In this document: in pieces, positions 8,531-17,399 of the stretch | Numbering within the stretch: the first letter of the stretch is position 1 | Layout of the letters: every line of letters begins with the position of its first letter | DNA from: Tautonia marina | GTDB lineage: Bacteria > Planctomycetota > Planctomycetia > Isosphaerales > Isosphaeraceae | Direction: 5' to 3' | Length of the DNA: 64,000 bases | Assembly: GCF_009177065.1 (NCBI RefSeq) | Contig: NZ_WEZF01000002.1 | Coordinates: 310,001-374,000, forward strand | Notes under the pieces: generated by a model | The model's database searches: none | Told to the model about the DNA's origin: nothing | The model's input: the letters and a program-made list of their open reading frames with translations, nothing else | Made by a program: the position numbers and the translations under genes

Positions 8531-8830
8531 GCCGAAACCAATCGAGCGACGCGTCGAGCGGATTCAGGCCGATCTCCCTCCTCTCCGGTCCAGTCGGCCT
8601 TGCCCGCCTCGAACGTTCGCGATAGAGTACCCGCTCACCTGCCGACGATCCGCGCCGGCCCGGCGCTCTCAAACCCGTGCTGGGCCAGATTCTGCACCCT
8701 CCCCCGATGATCGGCCTCGCGCGGCGCTCCAAGGAAGGAGTCTCGTCCCGCTCGGCGACCTCTGGTCCTCCTGGACCGTGCTGTTCGGTCGCCGACTCCC
8801 GACCAAGGATGGCAAAAGGAGCCGCTCCCC
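8531..8830. other. Intergenic region with a GC palindrome
   Basis: No gene is seen in these 300 bases. GCGCCGG-C-CCGGCGC at 8652-8666 is an almost continuous palindrome. It would fold with a small loop and might end the SDR transcript. The last 20 bases contain the AAAAGGAG ribosome site of the next gene. Confidence 0.35.
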
Positions 8831-9304
8831 ATGCCGATCGTCGCTCGCCCCCGAATCCTTGTGGCGCTGCTGGCCTTACCCCTGGCAAACCTTGCCCATG
8901 CCGACGAACCGACTCCGAAGCCGAAGCCGACGGTCGAAACGGTTAACAATACCGTGAAGCTCGATCTCCAGATTTCCGGCGTCGAGCAAGGCTGGAAGGT
9001 CGAGATCAAGCCGGCGAATCCCGGTAGCCGATTCAAGCCGGTCGTTCGCCAGGTCGAGCAGTCCCAGGGCAATCCAGCTCAGCTCGGCCAGATCGCGATT
9101 GATGCCCGGAGCCTCAGCGCCGATCGTGACTGTGCCCTGGCGATCGTCTTGACCGACCCCGAAGGTGCATCGCAGACCTTCAAACGGAGCATCCGTCTCC
9201 TACCCCAGCCCGATGCCGACACGGTTCCGGAGTTGTCCAAAACCTTCTACCTGCGCAGCAGCAGCGTTGCGATCCGAGACACCCCCCGACGCCGGCCGAA
9301 CTGA
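8831..9304 (+). CDS. Secreted hypothetical protein
   Basis: The 157-residue protein begins with a signal peptide (RPRILVALLALPLANLAHA, likely cut after AHA). The mature part starts with DEPTPKPKPTVE and then alternates strand-like segments, consistent with a small beta-sandwich domain. No enzyme motif or family is recognised. GGAG lies nine bases before the ATG. It converges with the next gene, and the two share a hairpin at 9333-9366. The role in the periplasm is unknown. Confidence 0.7.
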   Translation: MPIVARPRILVALLALPLANLAHADEPTPKPKPTVETVNNTVKLDLQISGVEQGWKVEIKPANPGSRFKPVVRQVEQSQGNPAQLGQIAIDARSLSADRDCALAIVLTDPEGASQTFKRSIRLLPQPDADTVPELSKTFYLRSSSVAIRDTPRRRPN

Positions 9305-9332
9305 TCGCGTGGTGATGGTTTGCTGGGAGGAA

Positions 9333-9366
9333 AGCCGGTCCCGAACATGCCCGATCGGGGCCGGTT
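9333..9366. terminator. Bidirectional hairpin between convergent genes
   Basis: AGCCGGTCCCGA and TCGGGGCCGGTT pair over 12 bp with two G-T wobbles around a 10-base loop. The right arm touches the stop codon of the minus-strand gene. This is a likely shared transcript end for both genes. Confidence 0.55.
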
Positions 9367-9793
9367 AATCGTCCTCAAACTCGCCGTCTGCGTCTGCGCC
9401 GACGTAGAAGGGGAAAAACTCCTGGCCGGCGAAATAGTCGGCCATCGCGCGGCGAACAGATCGAAGCTGATCGAGGAAGTGGGAATACTGAATGATCAGG
9501 CGTCGCCGCTGTTCCTCGGGTAGTTGCAGGATGTCGTTGTAGTAGCGTTCCCGAGTGACCGGGTCTCGGAAGCTCCAGAGGCGCTTGATTTTGAGACCGG
9601 TTTCCTCATCCTCATAGGTCAGTTGACGCGCAAATTGCCGCGCCTTCATTTTCTTGGCGTAGGCAATCAGTTCGGCCTCGGAATCGAAGCCGCCCTGGCG
9701 GTCGATCCACTCCACGATCGTTTCGGTGCGGATCTTGGGGCCTTCCTCCGCGCAGAGTTCCTTGAGACTCATGACGATCTCGGCAGGTCCCAT
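9365..9793 (-). CDS. Conserved-looking hypothetical protein
   Basis: The 142-residue cytoplasmic protein is charged and helical. Its N-terminus MSLKELCAEEGPKIRTETIVEWIDRQ (seen in part as SLKELCAEEGPKIRTE) may be a small helix-turn-helix. The middle, AKKMKARQFARQLTYED, is basic. RYYNDILQLPEEQRRRLI and the acidic tail ADADGEFEDD complete it. No family is recognised. The frame continues upstream. The ATG at 9793 follows a clear GAGGGAGG site and is preferred. Confidence 0.65.
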   Translation of the reverse strand: MGPAEIVMSLKELCAEEGPKIRTETIVEWIDRQGGFDSEAELIAYAKKMKARQFARQLTYEDEETGLKIKRLWSFRDPVTRERYYNDILQLPEEQRRRLIIQYSHFLDQLRSVRRAMADYFAGQEFFPFYVGADADGEFEDD

Positions 9794-10074
9794 GGACGCC
9801 TCCCTCGGATTGGACGGTTGATGCGCAGTCTCTCTGCCTTGCGTCATCTCGGCGATTGCTCGTAGTTTACGATTCTTACCAGGCCGTGTCGATGGACTTC
9901 CGTACAAGTCGATCAAGGCACAACCCCTTCAATCGTCAGAATCGCCACCGTTTCTCGGCCCGCCGGACGATTGACGGGACGGCCCGAGCCCGATAGCGTG
10001 ACTGACCTGAGCGTCTCCAAGGTTTGCGAGGCCCGCTCGATCGATTGACGTCCCCACCCGGGAGGATCCGACTG

Positions 10075-10830
10075 ATGAGATTCCACTCCTCGCTGTGCGC
10101 CGCAATGGCTGCCATCGCGATCGTTGCCAGCCCTGCCCTCTCTGCCGATGACGAAGGCTGGACCTGGTTGTTCAAGGACGGCAACCTCGACCACTGGATC
10201 GTCCCCGAGGGGGACGGCGGCCACTGGAAGGTCATCGAGGTCGATGGCGGACCGGTCATTGACTACGACGCCCGCAGCGAGGCCGAGGGGGTCAAGGACC
10301 TCGTCTCCAAGGAATCCTATGGCGACTTCGTGCTGGAACTGGAGTGGAAGATCACCGACACCCCGAACATTAATCCGAACGTCCGCTACGTCCTGCCGGA
10401 CGGCACCCACGCCCGCGACATCAAGGGCGAGGAAATGGCCCTCGCGCTGCCTGATTCCGACTCGGGTGTCTTCCTCCGCGGGTCGAGCAAGTGCCAGGTC
10501 AACATCTGGTGCTGGCCGATCGGTTCGGGAGAGGTTTACGGTTACCGGATGGATCGCTCCATGCCCGCCGAGGTCCGCGCCGGTGTCACGCCGAAGACGC
10601 AGGCCGACAAACCCGTCGGCGAATGGAACGCCTTCCAGATCACCATGAAGGGGGACCGCTTGACCGTCGTCCTCAATGACGTCACCGTGCTGGACGAGGC
10701 CCAGTTGCCCGGCGCTCCTGAGGAAGGGCCGCTCTCGCTGCAGCACCACGGCGGCTATCGCGACGGCAAGTACACCGGATCGCCGAGCCTCGTCCAGTTC
10801 CGAAACATCCGGATCAAGTCGCTCGACTAA
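10075..10830 (+). CDS. Secreted DUF1080 / 3-keto-disaccharide hydrolase-like protein
   Basis: The 251-residue protein has a signal peptide ending in SPALSA and one DUF1080 domain, a concanavalin-like beta-jelly roll. Typical blocks are WTWLFKDGNLDHWIV, FVLELEWKI, SDSGVFLRGSS, WNAFQITMKGDRLTVVLND and the ending PLSLQHHGG followed by VQFRNIRIKSL. Such domains are abundant in planctomycetes, and some hydrolyse 3-keto-sugars. Activity here is inferred from family. GGGAGGA precedes the chosen ATG. It stands alone, with a long inverted repeat downstream. Confidence 0.88.
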   Translation: MRFHSSLCAAMAAIAIVASPALSADDEGWTWLFKDGNLDHWIVPEGDGGHWKVIEVDGGPVIDYDARSEAEGVKDLVSKESYGDFVLELEWKITDTPNINPNVRYVLPDGTHARDIKGEEMALALPDSDSGVFLRGSSKCQVNIWCWPIGSGEVYGYRMDRSMPAEVRAGVTPKTQADKPVGEWNAFQITMKGDRLTVVLNDVTVLDEAQLPGAPEEGPLSLQHHGGYRDGKYTGSPSLVQFRNIRIKSLD

Positions 10831-10879
10831 GTTCCGGCTTCCCAGATCGTGCTTCGATGGTCGGATGACGATCGATGCG

Positions 10880-10969
10880 AGGATGGCCGATCCCCTGGGC
10901 GAATCCGATCCGATCGATCACCGCGAGTGATCGGTCGATCGGGGTCGCGAACTGGTGATCGGCCATCCT
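10880..10969. repeat. Nested inverted repeat before the homoserine dehydrogenase gene
   Basis: AGGATGGCCGATC (10880-10892) and its exact reverse complement (10957-10969) form a 13-bp stem. Inside it, CGATCAC and GTGATCG (10915-10933) form a 7-bp stem around CGCGA, extendable by a few pairs. It starts 50 bases after the DUF1080 stop and ends 73 bases before the hom ATG. It could be a terminator for the first gene or a leader structure for the second. Confidence 0.6.
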
Positions 10970-11041
10970 TACGTTCCGAGCGTTCCGATCGTGTCTTTCG
11001 AATGAGATTCTTTCCGCGTGTTTGAGGAACTTGGAGGATCG

Positions 11042-12349
11042 ATGCAACCGGTCGCCATCGGCCTGCTGGGCCTGGGAACCGTCGGGGCGGAGGTGGCCCG
11101 GAGGATCGACGATCAGCAAGGCGCCTTCTCCCGCAGAGTCGGCCGAGCGGTCGTCGTCCGCAAGGTCGCGGTTCGAGATCCTCAGAAATCCCGAAACGTC
11201 CCGATTCTGCCGGATCGCTACGTCACCGATCCCATCCAGGTTGCCACCGATCCGGAGACCTCCGTCGTCATCGAGCTGATGGGCGGGATCGAGCCGGCGA
11301 GGACCGCAGTTCTTTCCGCGCTGGAAGCCGGCAAGGATGTGGTCACGGCCAACAAGGCCCTGCTGGCCGAGCATGGTGCCGAGATTTTCGCCGCGGCCCG
11401 CCGGGCCGGTCGCTCGGTGGCCTTCGAGGGAGCCGTGGGCGGCGGGATTCCAATCATCAACGCCATCGGAGTCGGGCTGGCGGCGAACCGATTCTCAGCC
11501 CTGGCGGCCATCCTGAACGGCACGTGCAACTTCATCCTGTCGAGCATGGCCAGGTCGGGACTCTCGTACAACGAGGCCCTTCGCCAGGCCCAGGAACTCG
11601 GCTACGCCGAGGCCGATCCAACCCTCGACGTGGATGGCACCGACACCAGCCACAAGCTGGCCATTCTCGCTCAACTTGCGTTTGGCGCCTCGGTGACGAC
11701 CGACATGATCCCTCGACAGGGGATCGACACCTTGCAATCGTCCGACATCCAGTACGCCGCCGAACTGGGATACACCGTCAAACTCCTGGCCGTGGCCCGC
11801 GATCACGGAGACGCCGGCCTTGAGCTTCGCGTTGCCCCTCGGCTTGTTCGCCGGGGATCTCCACTGGCCGAAGTCTCCGGGCCCGACAACGCGATCCGGA
11901 CTCTCGGCGATCCTGTCGGGTCGAGCCTGATGTCTGGCCCCGGAGCGGGAGCCGGGCCGACGGCCTCGGCGGTCCTGGCCGATCTGATCGACGTCGTCAT
12001 CGGCCGGGCCGCCCTGACGGCCCGATCGCTCGATCTCTGGCCGGCCGACGCCCCCGCTCCCCGGCTTTGCTCTCCCCGAGATGTCCGAGGCCGCTCGTAC
12101 CTTCGGTTCATGATTGCCGACCGTCCCGGCGTGCTCGGCACCATTGCCCAGATCCTCGGGCAGCATGGTGTCAGTATTGCCAGTGTCATTCAGCACGATC
12201 CGGGCGAGGACGATCACCCCGACGCCCCCGTTCCCCTGGTCATCATGACCCATCCCGCCTCCGAGGCCGACCTGGTCGCCGCCCTCCAGTCCATCGACCT
12301 TCTGCCCATCGTCACCCCCCCGAGTGTCCGGCTGGGAGTCGAGGATTGA
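11042..12349 (+). CDS. hom: Homoserine dehydrogenase with C-terminal ACT domain
   Basis: The 435-residue enzyme reduces aspartate semialdehyde to homoserine in the Thr/Met/Ile pathway. The Rossmann motif is GLLGLGTVGAEV. Substrate and catalytic blocks are DVVTANKALLAEHG, AILNGTCNFILSSM and AEADPTLDVDGTDTSHKLAI. The last 90 residues hold an ACT domain (LRFMIADRPGVLGTIAQIL) expected to bind an amino acid such as threonine for feedback control. The length is normal for the one-domain-plus-ACT form. The ATG follows GGAGGATCG. It is a single gene preceded by a strong nested hairpin. Confidence 0.96.
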   Translation: MQPVAIGLLGLGTVGAEVARRIDDQQGAFSRRVGRAVVVRKVAVRDPQKSRNVPILPDRYVTDPIQVATDPETSVVIELMGGIEPARTAVLSALEAGKDVVTANKALLAEHGAEIFAAARRAGRSVAFEGAVGGGIPIINAIGVGLAANRFSALAAILNGTCNFILSSMARSGLSYNEALRQAQELGYAEADPTLDVDGTDTSHKLAILAQLAFGASVTTDMIPRQGIDTLQSSDIQYAAELGYTVKLLAVARDHGDAGLELRVAPRLVRRGSPLAEVSGPDNAIRTLGDPVGSSLMSGPGAGAGPTASAVLADLIDVVIGRAALTARSLDLWPADAPAPRLCSPRDVRGRSYLRFMIADRPGVLGTIAQILGQHGVSIASVIQHDPGEDDHPDAPVPLVIMTHPASEADLVAALQSIDLLPIVTPPSVRLGVED

Positions 12350-12594
12350 CGCTTCGAGGTGGTGTCCACGCGCTCCGTCACGATCCTTGACCCCTGTCGG
12401 GTCCCAGGCAGCGTGAACACAGAAAAGAAATGACTTGTCTCAGGGTGGCGAGATCGTCATCATACCTAGGTCTTTCGCCCCGGAGGGGGCTTTGATCACG
12501 CTTGCCGAGCCGACCGGGCCGGAGGCCCGTGCCTCGACGGTGTCCCGTATTTGCCGAGGTCGCGAGACGGCTCCCGGAGGGGACCGATCAACTC
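12350..12594. other. Intergenic region with three small hairpins
   Basis: GACCC-CTGTC-GGGTC lies near 12389-12403. GCCCC-GGAG-GGGGC followed by TTT lies at 12477-12493. CGGGCC-GGA-GGCCCG lies near 12519-12533. The second resembles a weak intrinsic terminator for hom. No coding frame is supported. Confidence 0.35.
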
Positions 12595-13113
12595 ATGCCA
12601 CCTGTCGCTTTCATCACGCCCAGCGAAATCGATCTGACCCAAGTCGTCGCCGATCAGGAACAAATCCGTCGCTTCAACCCTCAGCGGTTCGAGATGGAGC
12701 AACTCTCGGCGATCGTTCAGATCGATACCGAGCAAAACCTGATCGTCGGCTACAAGGACATCACGGACGATGAGTTCTGGTGCCGGGGGCATATTCCCGG
12801 CTTCCCACTCATGCCGGGGGTCCTCATCTGCGAGGTCGCCGCGCAGCTTTGCAGCTACTTCTGCCAGGCGGTGCAACTGGTCCCCGACGGCTTCCTCGGC
12901 TTCGGCGGCATGGAGGACGTTCGCTTCCGGGGTCAGGTCCGCCCCGGAGATCGACTGGTGATTGTCGGCAAGGCTCAGCGACTCCATCGCCGCCAAACCA
13001 TCTTCGATACGCAAGGGTTCGTCGACGACGCCATGGTCTACCACGGCCGGATCATCGGTGTCCCGATCGTCTCCCCAACCAGCGCCCGAACTGCTGGCCA
13101 GAACGGCTCCTGA
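12595..13113 (+). CDS. FabZ/FabA-type hotdog dehydratase
   Basis: The 172-residue hotdog-fold protein has the signature HIPGFPLMPGVLICEVAAQL, with the catalytic His and Glu of 3-hydroxyacyl-ACP dehydratases. It continues with FGGMEDVRFRGQVRPGDRL and ends in short strands. The N-terminal 45 residues are longer than in typical FabZ. The likely activity is dehydration of 3-hydroxyacyl-ACP, but no other fatty-acid gene adjoins, so a relative acting on another acyl carrier is possible. The chosen ATG lies after GGAGGGG at slightly long spacing. It converges closely with the CCA enzyme gene. Confidence 0.85.
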   Translation: MPPVAFITPSEIDLTQVVADQEQIRRFNPQRFEMEQLSAIVQIDTEQNLIVGYKDITDDEFWCRGHIPGFPLMPGVLICEVAAQLCSYFCQAVQLVPDGFLGFGGMEDVRFRGQVRPGDRLVIVGKAQRLHRRQTIFDTQGFVDDAMVYHGRIIGVPIVSPTSARTAGQNGS

Positions 13114-13122
13114 ACCTTGGAA

Positions 13123-14460
13123 TCAGGTCGAAGCCGACCCTTCGGCCTCGATTTGCCGACTCAACCAGGCGACCGCCTCCTCCGGATTCGTCACCGTCCC
13201 TTCCAGCTGGGCATCGTAGGCTCGATCGATCCACTGCTTGAACACGGGACCGGGACGCAATCCCAGGCGTTTCAGATCATTGCCGTCAATCCAGGGGGCC
13301 GGCCGAATCGGCCCGTCCGGCTCGACCCTCAGGTAGTCTTCGCAAAACGCCACGTGGTCGATGGGCAGCTCGGCCGCCTCGGCCACCGCCCGATGCATCA
13401 CGAGCAATTCGCCGATGCCCGGCTCGGCCAGCAATCGCTTCAGGCGAGACACCGGAATCGATCGCGGTGCGTTCAGGGTTTCGTGATGGGCTAAGAGCCA
13501 CGAAGCGGCGTCCCGCTCGACGTTTGCCAGCTTCAAGCGATCGGCCACCCGATTCAGGGCCTCGACCGCTCCGTAACCCGTGGTTGCCCGGTCGATCTCG
13601 TGAAACAAGGCAGCCAGAGCGAGGCCGATCGAGGGATCGTGCGGCAGACCATCGAGTACGGCCAACGTCTGTTCCCAGAGATCGTGCTCGGGCCGGGCCG
13701 CCACATGCGCCGGGACTCCGACCAGGGACAGCAACTCCGGCACGATCACAGCCGCGAGGCCAAAATCCATCAGCAGACGCATGGCGGCCGAGCGACTCGG
13801 GTGAACAAGCATTCGCCGCAATTCCTGGGCAATGCGCTCGGCGGCCACCACGGTGACTTCTGGAGCCATTGCCACCAACGCCGCCTCGGTGGCCGGCTCG
13901 ATTCGGAGCCCGAACCGCGCCGCAAACCGAACCGCTCGGACCAGGCGAAGCTTGTCCTCGGCGAACCGCGAGGCTGGATTCCCGATCGCTCGCAAGAGTC
14001 CGCTATCCAGATCGTGCTTGCCGCCGATGTAGTCGATCACCTCTCCCGAGATCGGGTCGAAAAACATGCCGTTGATCGTGAAGTCTCGGCGAGAGGCGTC
14101 CTCCTCGGGACTGCTGAAGACGACTGATTCGGGGCGTCGGCCGTCGATGTAGGCTCCGTCGCTCCGGAAGGTCGCCACCTCGACCTCCCCTGCCCCCCTT
14201 GGTCCGATCACCTTGACCACTCCGAAGCTGACCCCAACCGGCACCGTTCGGCGGAAGATCTGCATCACCCGCTCAGGAGGGGCGTCGGTCGCCACGTCGT
14301 AGTCACTGGGGGTCAGCCCGATCAGCAGATCCCTCACGCAACCGCCGGCCCAGAGGGCCTGATGCCCCGCCTCCCGGAGCCCTCGGACGACCTGGACCGC
14401 GAACGCTCGCCTGCGCTCCTGAACCGTCGGCAAGGGCCGGGGTTGCGTCTCCTCTCCCAT
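13123..14460 (-). CDS. CCA-adding / poly(A) polymerase-family tRNA nucleotidyltransferase
   Basis: The 445-residue class II nucleotidyltransferase has AGGCVRDLLIG, the metal-binding DYDVAT, RRDFTINGMFFDP and the RNA-binding block RFAEDKLRLVRAVRFAARF. An HD-like region follows (EHDLWEQTLAVLD), with HEID where active HD phosphohydrolases have HDxGK, so phosphatase activity is doubtful. The enzyme would add CCA, or part of it, to tRNA 3' ends. The start lies four bases after the rsmD stop, and its AGGAG is inside rsmD, which implies one operon and coupled translation. Whether it is a full CCA-adding or an A-adding enzyme cannot be decided by eye. Confidence 0.9.
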   Translation of the reverse strand: MGEETQPRPLPTVQERRRAFAVQVVRGLREAGHQALWAGGCVRDLLIGLTPSDYDVATDAPPERVMQIFRRTVPVGVSFGVVKVIGPRGAGEVEVATFRSDGAYIDGRRPESVVFSSPEEDASRRDFTINGMFFDPISGEVIDYIGGKHDLDSGLLRAIGNPASRFAEDKLRLVRAVRFAARFGLRIEPATEAALVAMAPEVTVVAAERIAQELRRMLVHPSRSAAMRLLMDFGLAAVIVPELLSLVGVPAHVAARPEHDLWEQTLAVLDGLPHDPSIGLALAALFHEIDRATTGYGAVEALNRVADRLKLANVERDAASWLLAHHETLNAPRSIPVSRLKRLLAEPGIGELLVMHRAVAEAAELPIDHVAFCEDYLRVEPDGPIRPAPWIDGNDLKRLGLRPGPVFKQWIDRAYDAQLEGTVTNPEEAVAWLSRQIEAEGSAST

Positions 14461-14464
14461 CGCC

Positions 14465-15046
14465 TCAAAGCTCCTGCGCAGGCTGGTCGAGCGTCCGGAT
14501 CGCCACGTGCGTGTCTCCGTAGCGGCGAAGGTCCCAGGCGTCCGGGTCCGGGAGAAACTCCGGGCCGAGCGCCCGACCCGCCTCGGCCACGATGGTCGAG
14601 CCGATTGGCAAGCGATCGACGAGCGTCTGAATCAAGGTGCGAAGCTTCTTCTCGCTCTGGTCGTACTCTCGGTACGGCGGGTCGAGAAAAACGACGAACG
14701 GGCCGTCTTCGCTCGACGGCTCGAACTGGTTGACCCACGCGTACGCATTTGCGACCACCACCTCACCGAGCCCTTCGAATCGCAAGGCCGCGAGATTCTT
14801 TCGAACGACGGCGGCATTCTGCGGCCGTTTCTCGACGAAGACCGCCGAGACGGCTCCCCGACTCAGTGCTTCGAGCCCAAGAGCGCCCGTCCCGGCGAAC
14901 AAGTCGATCACGGGCCGATCCTCGACCTCGGTGCCGAGAATGTTGAAAATCGACTCGCGGACAAGGTCACTCGTCGGCCTCGTCCCTTTCGAATCATTCG
15001 GCCCCTGGATCGTATGCCCGCGCCGGATACCGGCGATGATACGCAT
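14465..15046 (-). CDS. rsmD: 16S rRNA (guanine966-N2)-methyltransferase
   Basis: The 193-residue SAM-dependent methylase has the RsmD opening MRIIAGIRRGHTI and the TRPTSDLVRESIFNIL block. The SAM site is VIDLFAGTGALGLEALSRGA and the catalytic motif is LDPPYREY. It methylates G966 of 16S rRNA during 30S assembly. The length is normal. It is the first gene of a two-gene unit with the CCA-type nucleotidyltransferase, both RNA-maturation functions. Confidence 0.94.
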   Translation of the reverse strand: MRIIAGIRRGHTIQGPNDSKGTRPTSDLVRESIFNILGTEVEDRPVIDLFAGTGALGLEALSRGAVSAVFVEKRPQNAAVVRKNLAALRFEGLGEVVVANAYAWVNQFEPSSEDGPFVVFLDPPYREYDQSEKKLRTLIQTLVDRLPIGSTIVAEAGRALGPEFLPDPDAWDLRRYGDTHVAIRTLDQPAQEL

Positions 15047-15536
15047 CGTTCACTCGCTTCGCCAGAAGGACAAGGCCCCGTTTCCGGATCGGCGGAGCCG
15101 ACCAGCCCCCGAGTATACCAGGCCCGATCCGATTCCCTCAGCCGGTTCGTTGCTCATCACCCGATTCCCGGTCCCTCCCCTGACACCCCGGGGCCGGATT
15201 CGGTTCTCAAGGAACCTGTCAGTTCGACTTGACCGGCTGGCGCAAGATGGCCATACTCCCCCCCGGAATGCCCACAGGATTCGCACCGCAACGTGTCCAA
15301 CCCTCACGTGATTGACGACGCGAGCGATGCTCCCTGACTCGGCGAGAATGACCCCAAGGACGCAGGGGTTGACCCGCCGCGACGGACACCGGCCCCTCGG
15401 CCCGTCCACCGCACCCTCTGAGCCTCCTACACCGACGACGAGACGTGTCGAAACGAGCCGGAAGACCCGATCCACTCCCTCGGATCTGGTCTGTCCGCCC
15501 GGATCGGGTTGGCCACAACCGAGGACACGGACCGTC
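15047..15536. other. 490-bp divergent gap
   Basis: This lies between rsmD and the secreted peptidase gene. The frame of the peptidase is open upstream to 15312, but the translation there is Pro/Arg/Thr-rich with no fold or signal, so I treat it as non-coding leader. No strong promoter or repeat was recognised. Confidence 0.4.
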
Positions 15537-17333
15537 ATGCATCGGCTTTTCGCCCCGACCGCCGCCCTGATGGCCGCGGCCCTGCTGTCGCTGTCCGCCG
15601 CGCTTTGCCATGCCCGAACGGCCGATCCGCCCGCCGACCTCCAGGCCGGTCGCGAGGCACTCAGCCGAGGCGATGGTCCGGCGGCCGTCGCCCTGCTCGA
15701 ATCGGCCTTGCTAGCCGTCTCCTCGGCCGAACGCCCGGCCGTTCTTGACGACCTGAGACGGGCGTATGAACGTGCCGCCGCGCAAGCAGAGGCCGCGGGA
15801 GACACACGCCACGCCCGGCTCTATCGTGAGAATCTCCTGATCTTGAATCGGCCGAAACGGCCTGCTGACCCTGCCGTCTCCAGGACCTCGAACGAGGCCG
15901 GAACGCCTCCCGATCCGGACGAGCCCCCCGCGGAATCGCCCTCCCCTGCTCCGCAACCGGAAGACTCTCTGCCACCCCCCGAATCACCGGGGCTGTCCCC
16001 AGTTCAGGAACCAACCGCCGGGGTTCTGGAAACCGATCCTCCAAAATCCGACTCGACGGCGGATGGAGAGCCTCAGCCCCCGGTCTCAATGAATGAGGCG
16101 GACACGACCCAGACTTCTCCTCAAGAGCAGACCGCTCCGATCGCGCAACCTCCGGCGGCCGACTCGTCCCCCGCTCCACTCTCGGCCCCCCCTCAGGGCC
16201 AGACCCTGGCCGAGGTGCTGCGATCGGCCGACGCGGCCTTCCGCTCCCAGAAGTACGAGGACGCGGGCCGGATCTATGCCCTGCTCGCTCAGCGAGGGCA
16301 GTTGCCCGAATCGCACAAGGCGGTCTGGGCCTACTGCCGATTCGTCGCTGTTGCTCGACGAATCAATGCCCAGCCCAGCACTCCGGCCGAATGGTCCGCC
16401 ATTCACGCCGAGATCCGCGAGGTCCGCGCCCTGGCCCCCGAAATCTGGTTCAGTGAGTACCTTCGTCGCCTGGCCACCGAACGTTCTGCAGCCGTCGGGG
16501 CCAAGCCAAGCGCGTTTATTGTTCGGGGGCAGTCCGAGTCCGGCGAGACGGTCAGGAGCACCGCATCGTGGCAGGTCCTCGAAACCGAGAATTTCCGGAT
16601 CTATCACGTCGATCCCTCCCTGGCGAATCAACTGGCTCGCCGGGTCGAGGACGCCCGGAGCGATCTCTATCGTTACTGGACCGCCTCGTCATCAGCGTCT
16701 TCCTGGTCCCCTCGCTGTGACCTGTACCTCTACCCCAACGCCGCGACGTTCGAACGGATGACCGCTCAGCCCGCCGATTCTCCGGGCTTCTCGACCCTCG
16801 ACCTGAGCCGGGGACGTGTGGTTTCGCGTCGCATCCATCTGCGGGCCGATGCCGACCGCCTGCTCGACGCGGTCGCACCGCACGAGGTCTCTCACGTCGT
16901 GCTCGCCGATCTCTTTCCAGGCCAGCAGATCCCCCGCTGGGCGGATGAGGGGATGGCCGTCATCGCCGAGCCGATCGACGCCCAGGTGGCCCGACTGGCC
17001 GATCTCGAAGCATCTCTCGCCTCCGGCCGCGTCTTCCGCACCGGAGCCATGATGAGTGCATCGGGGCCGAAGCCGCGCGACTGGGACCTGTTCATGGCCC
17101 AGAGTGCCTCGCTGACGCGATACCTGATCCAGCTTGACTCACCCGCTCGATTTCTCAGCTTCCTCCGAGCGTCACAGCGCCTCGGAACCGAAAACGCGCT
17201 GAAAACCGTCTATGGATTCCAGAGTGCCGAGGACCTCCATACCCGATGGCTCTCCCACGCCCGACGGAAATCGGCGACCACCCCCGATGAACTGATCGCC
17301 GTCCGCCCCGACGCGACACCCCGCGCCCGATAG
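15537..17333 (+). CDS. Secreted gluzincin peptidase (DUF1570 / peptidase MA-like)
   Basis: The 598-residue protein has a signal peptide (LMAAALLSLSAALCHA). A TPR-like helical part follows (about 28-110), then a 90-residue linker very rich in Pro, Glu and Ser, a second helical part, and a C-terminal metallopeptidase domain. The zinc motif is HEVSH at about residue 449 (APHEVSHVVL), followed by WADEGMAVIAEP with the likely third ligand Glu. The upstream in-frame extension lacks signal features, so the ATG before the signal peptide was chosen. The arrangement suggests a periplasmic protease whose low-complexity linker spaces the domains. The target is unknown. Confidence 0.82.
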   Translation: MHRLFAPTAALMAAALLSLSAALCHARTADPPADLQAGREALSRGDGPAAVALLESALLAVSSAERPAVLDDLRRAYERAAAQAEAAGDTRHARLYRENLLILNRPKRPADPAVSRTSNEAGTPPDPDEPPAESPSPAPQPEDSLPPPESPGLSPVQEPTAGVLETDPPKSDSTADGEPQPPVSMNEADTTQTSPQEQTAPIAQPPAADSSPAPLSAPPQGQTLAEVLRSADAAFRSQKYEDAGRIYALLAQRGQLPESHKAVWAYCRFVAVARRINAQPSTPAEWSAIHAEIREVRALAPEIWFSEYLRRLATERSAAVGAKPSAFIVRGQSESGETVRSTASWQVLETENFRIYHVDPSLANQLARRVEDARSDLYRYWTASSSASSWSPRCDLYLYPNAATFERMTAQPADSPGFSTLDLSRGRVVSRRIHLRADADRLLDAVAPHEVSHVVLADLFPGQQIPRWADEGMAVIAEPIDAQVARLADLEASLASGRVFRTGAMMSASGPKPRDWDLFMAQSASLTRYLIQLDSPARFLSFLRASQRLGTENALKTVYGFQSAEDLHTRWLSHARRKSATTPDELIAVRPDATPRAR

Positions 17334-17347
17334 CATGCTCAACCTCG

Positions 17348-17397
17348 ACCGAGATCCAGGGATGAACGCTCAAGGGGCCGAATCCCTGGTCCTCGGT
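17348..17397. terminator. Bidirectional hairpin between convergent genes
   Basis: ACCGAGATCCAGGGAT (17348-17363) pairs with ATCCCTGGTCCTCGGT (17382-17397) over 14 of 16 positions around an 18-base loop. It fills the 66-bp gap between the peptidase and phosphatase stops and probably ends both transcripts. Confidence 0.6.
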
Positions 17398-17399
17398 GC

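Noticed and set aside
15312-15536. In-frame 75-residue extension of the peptidase
   Set aside because: It is Pro/Thr/Arg-rich, while a normal signal peptide begins right at the later ATG.
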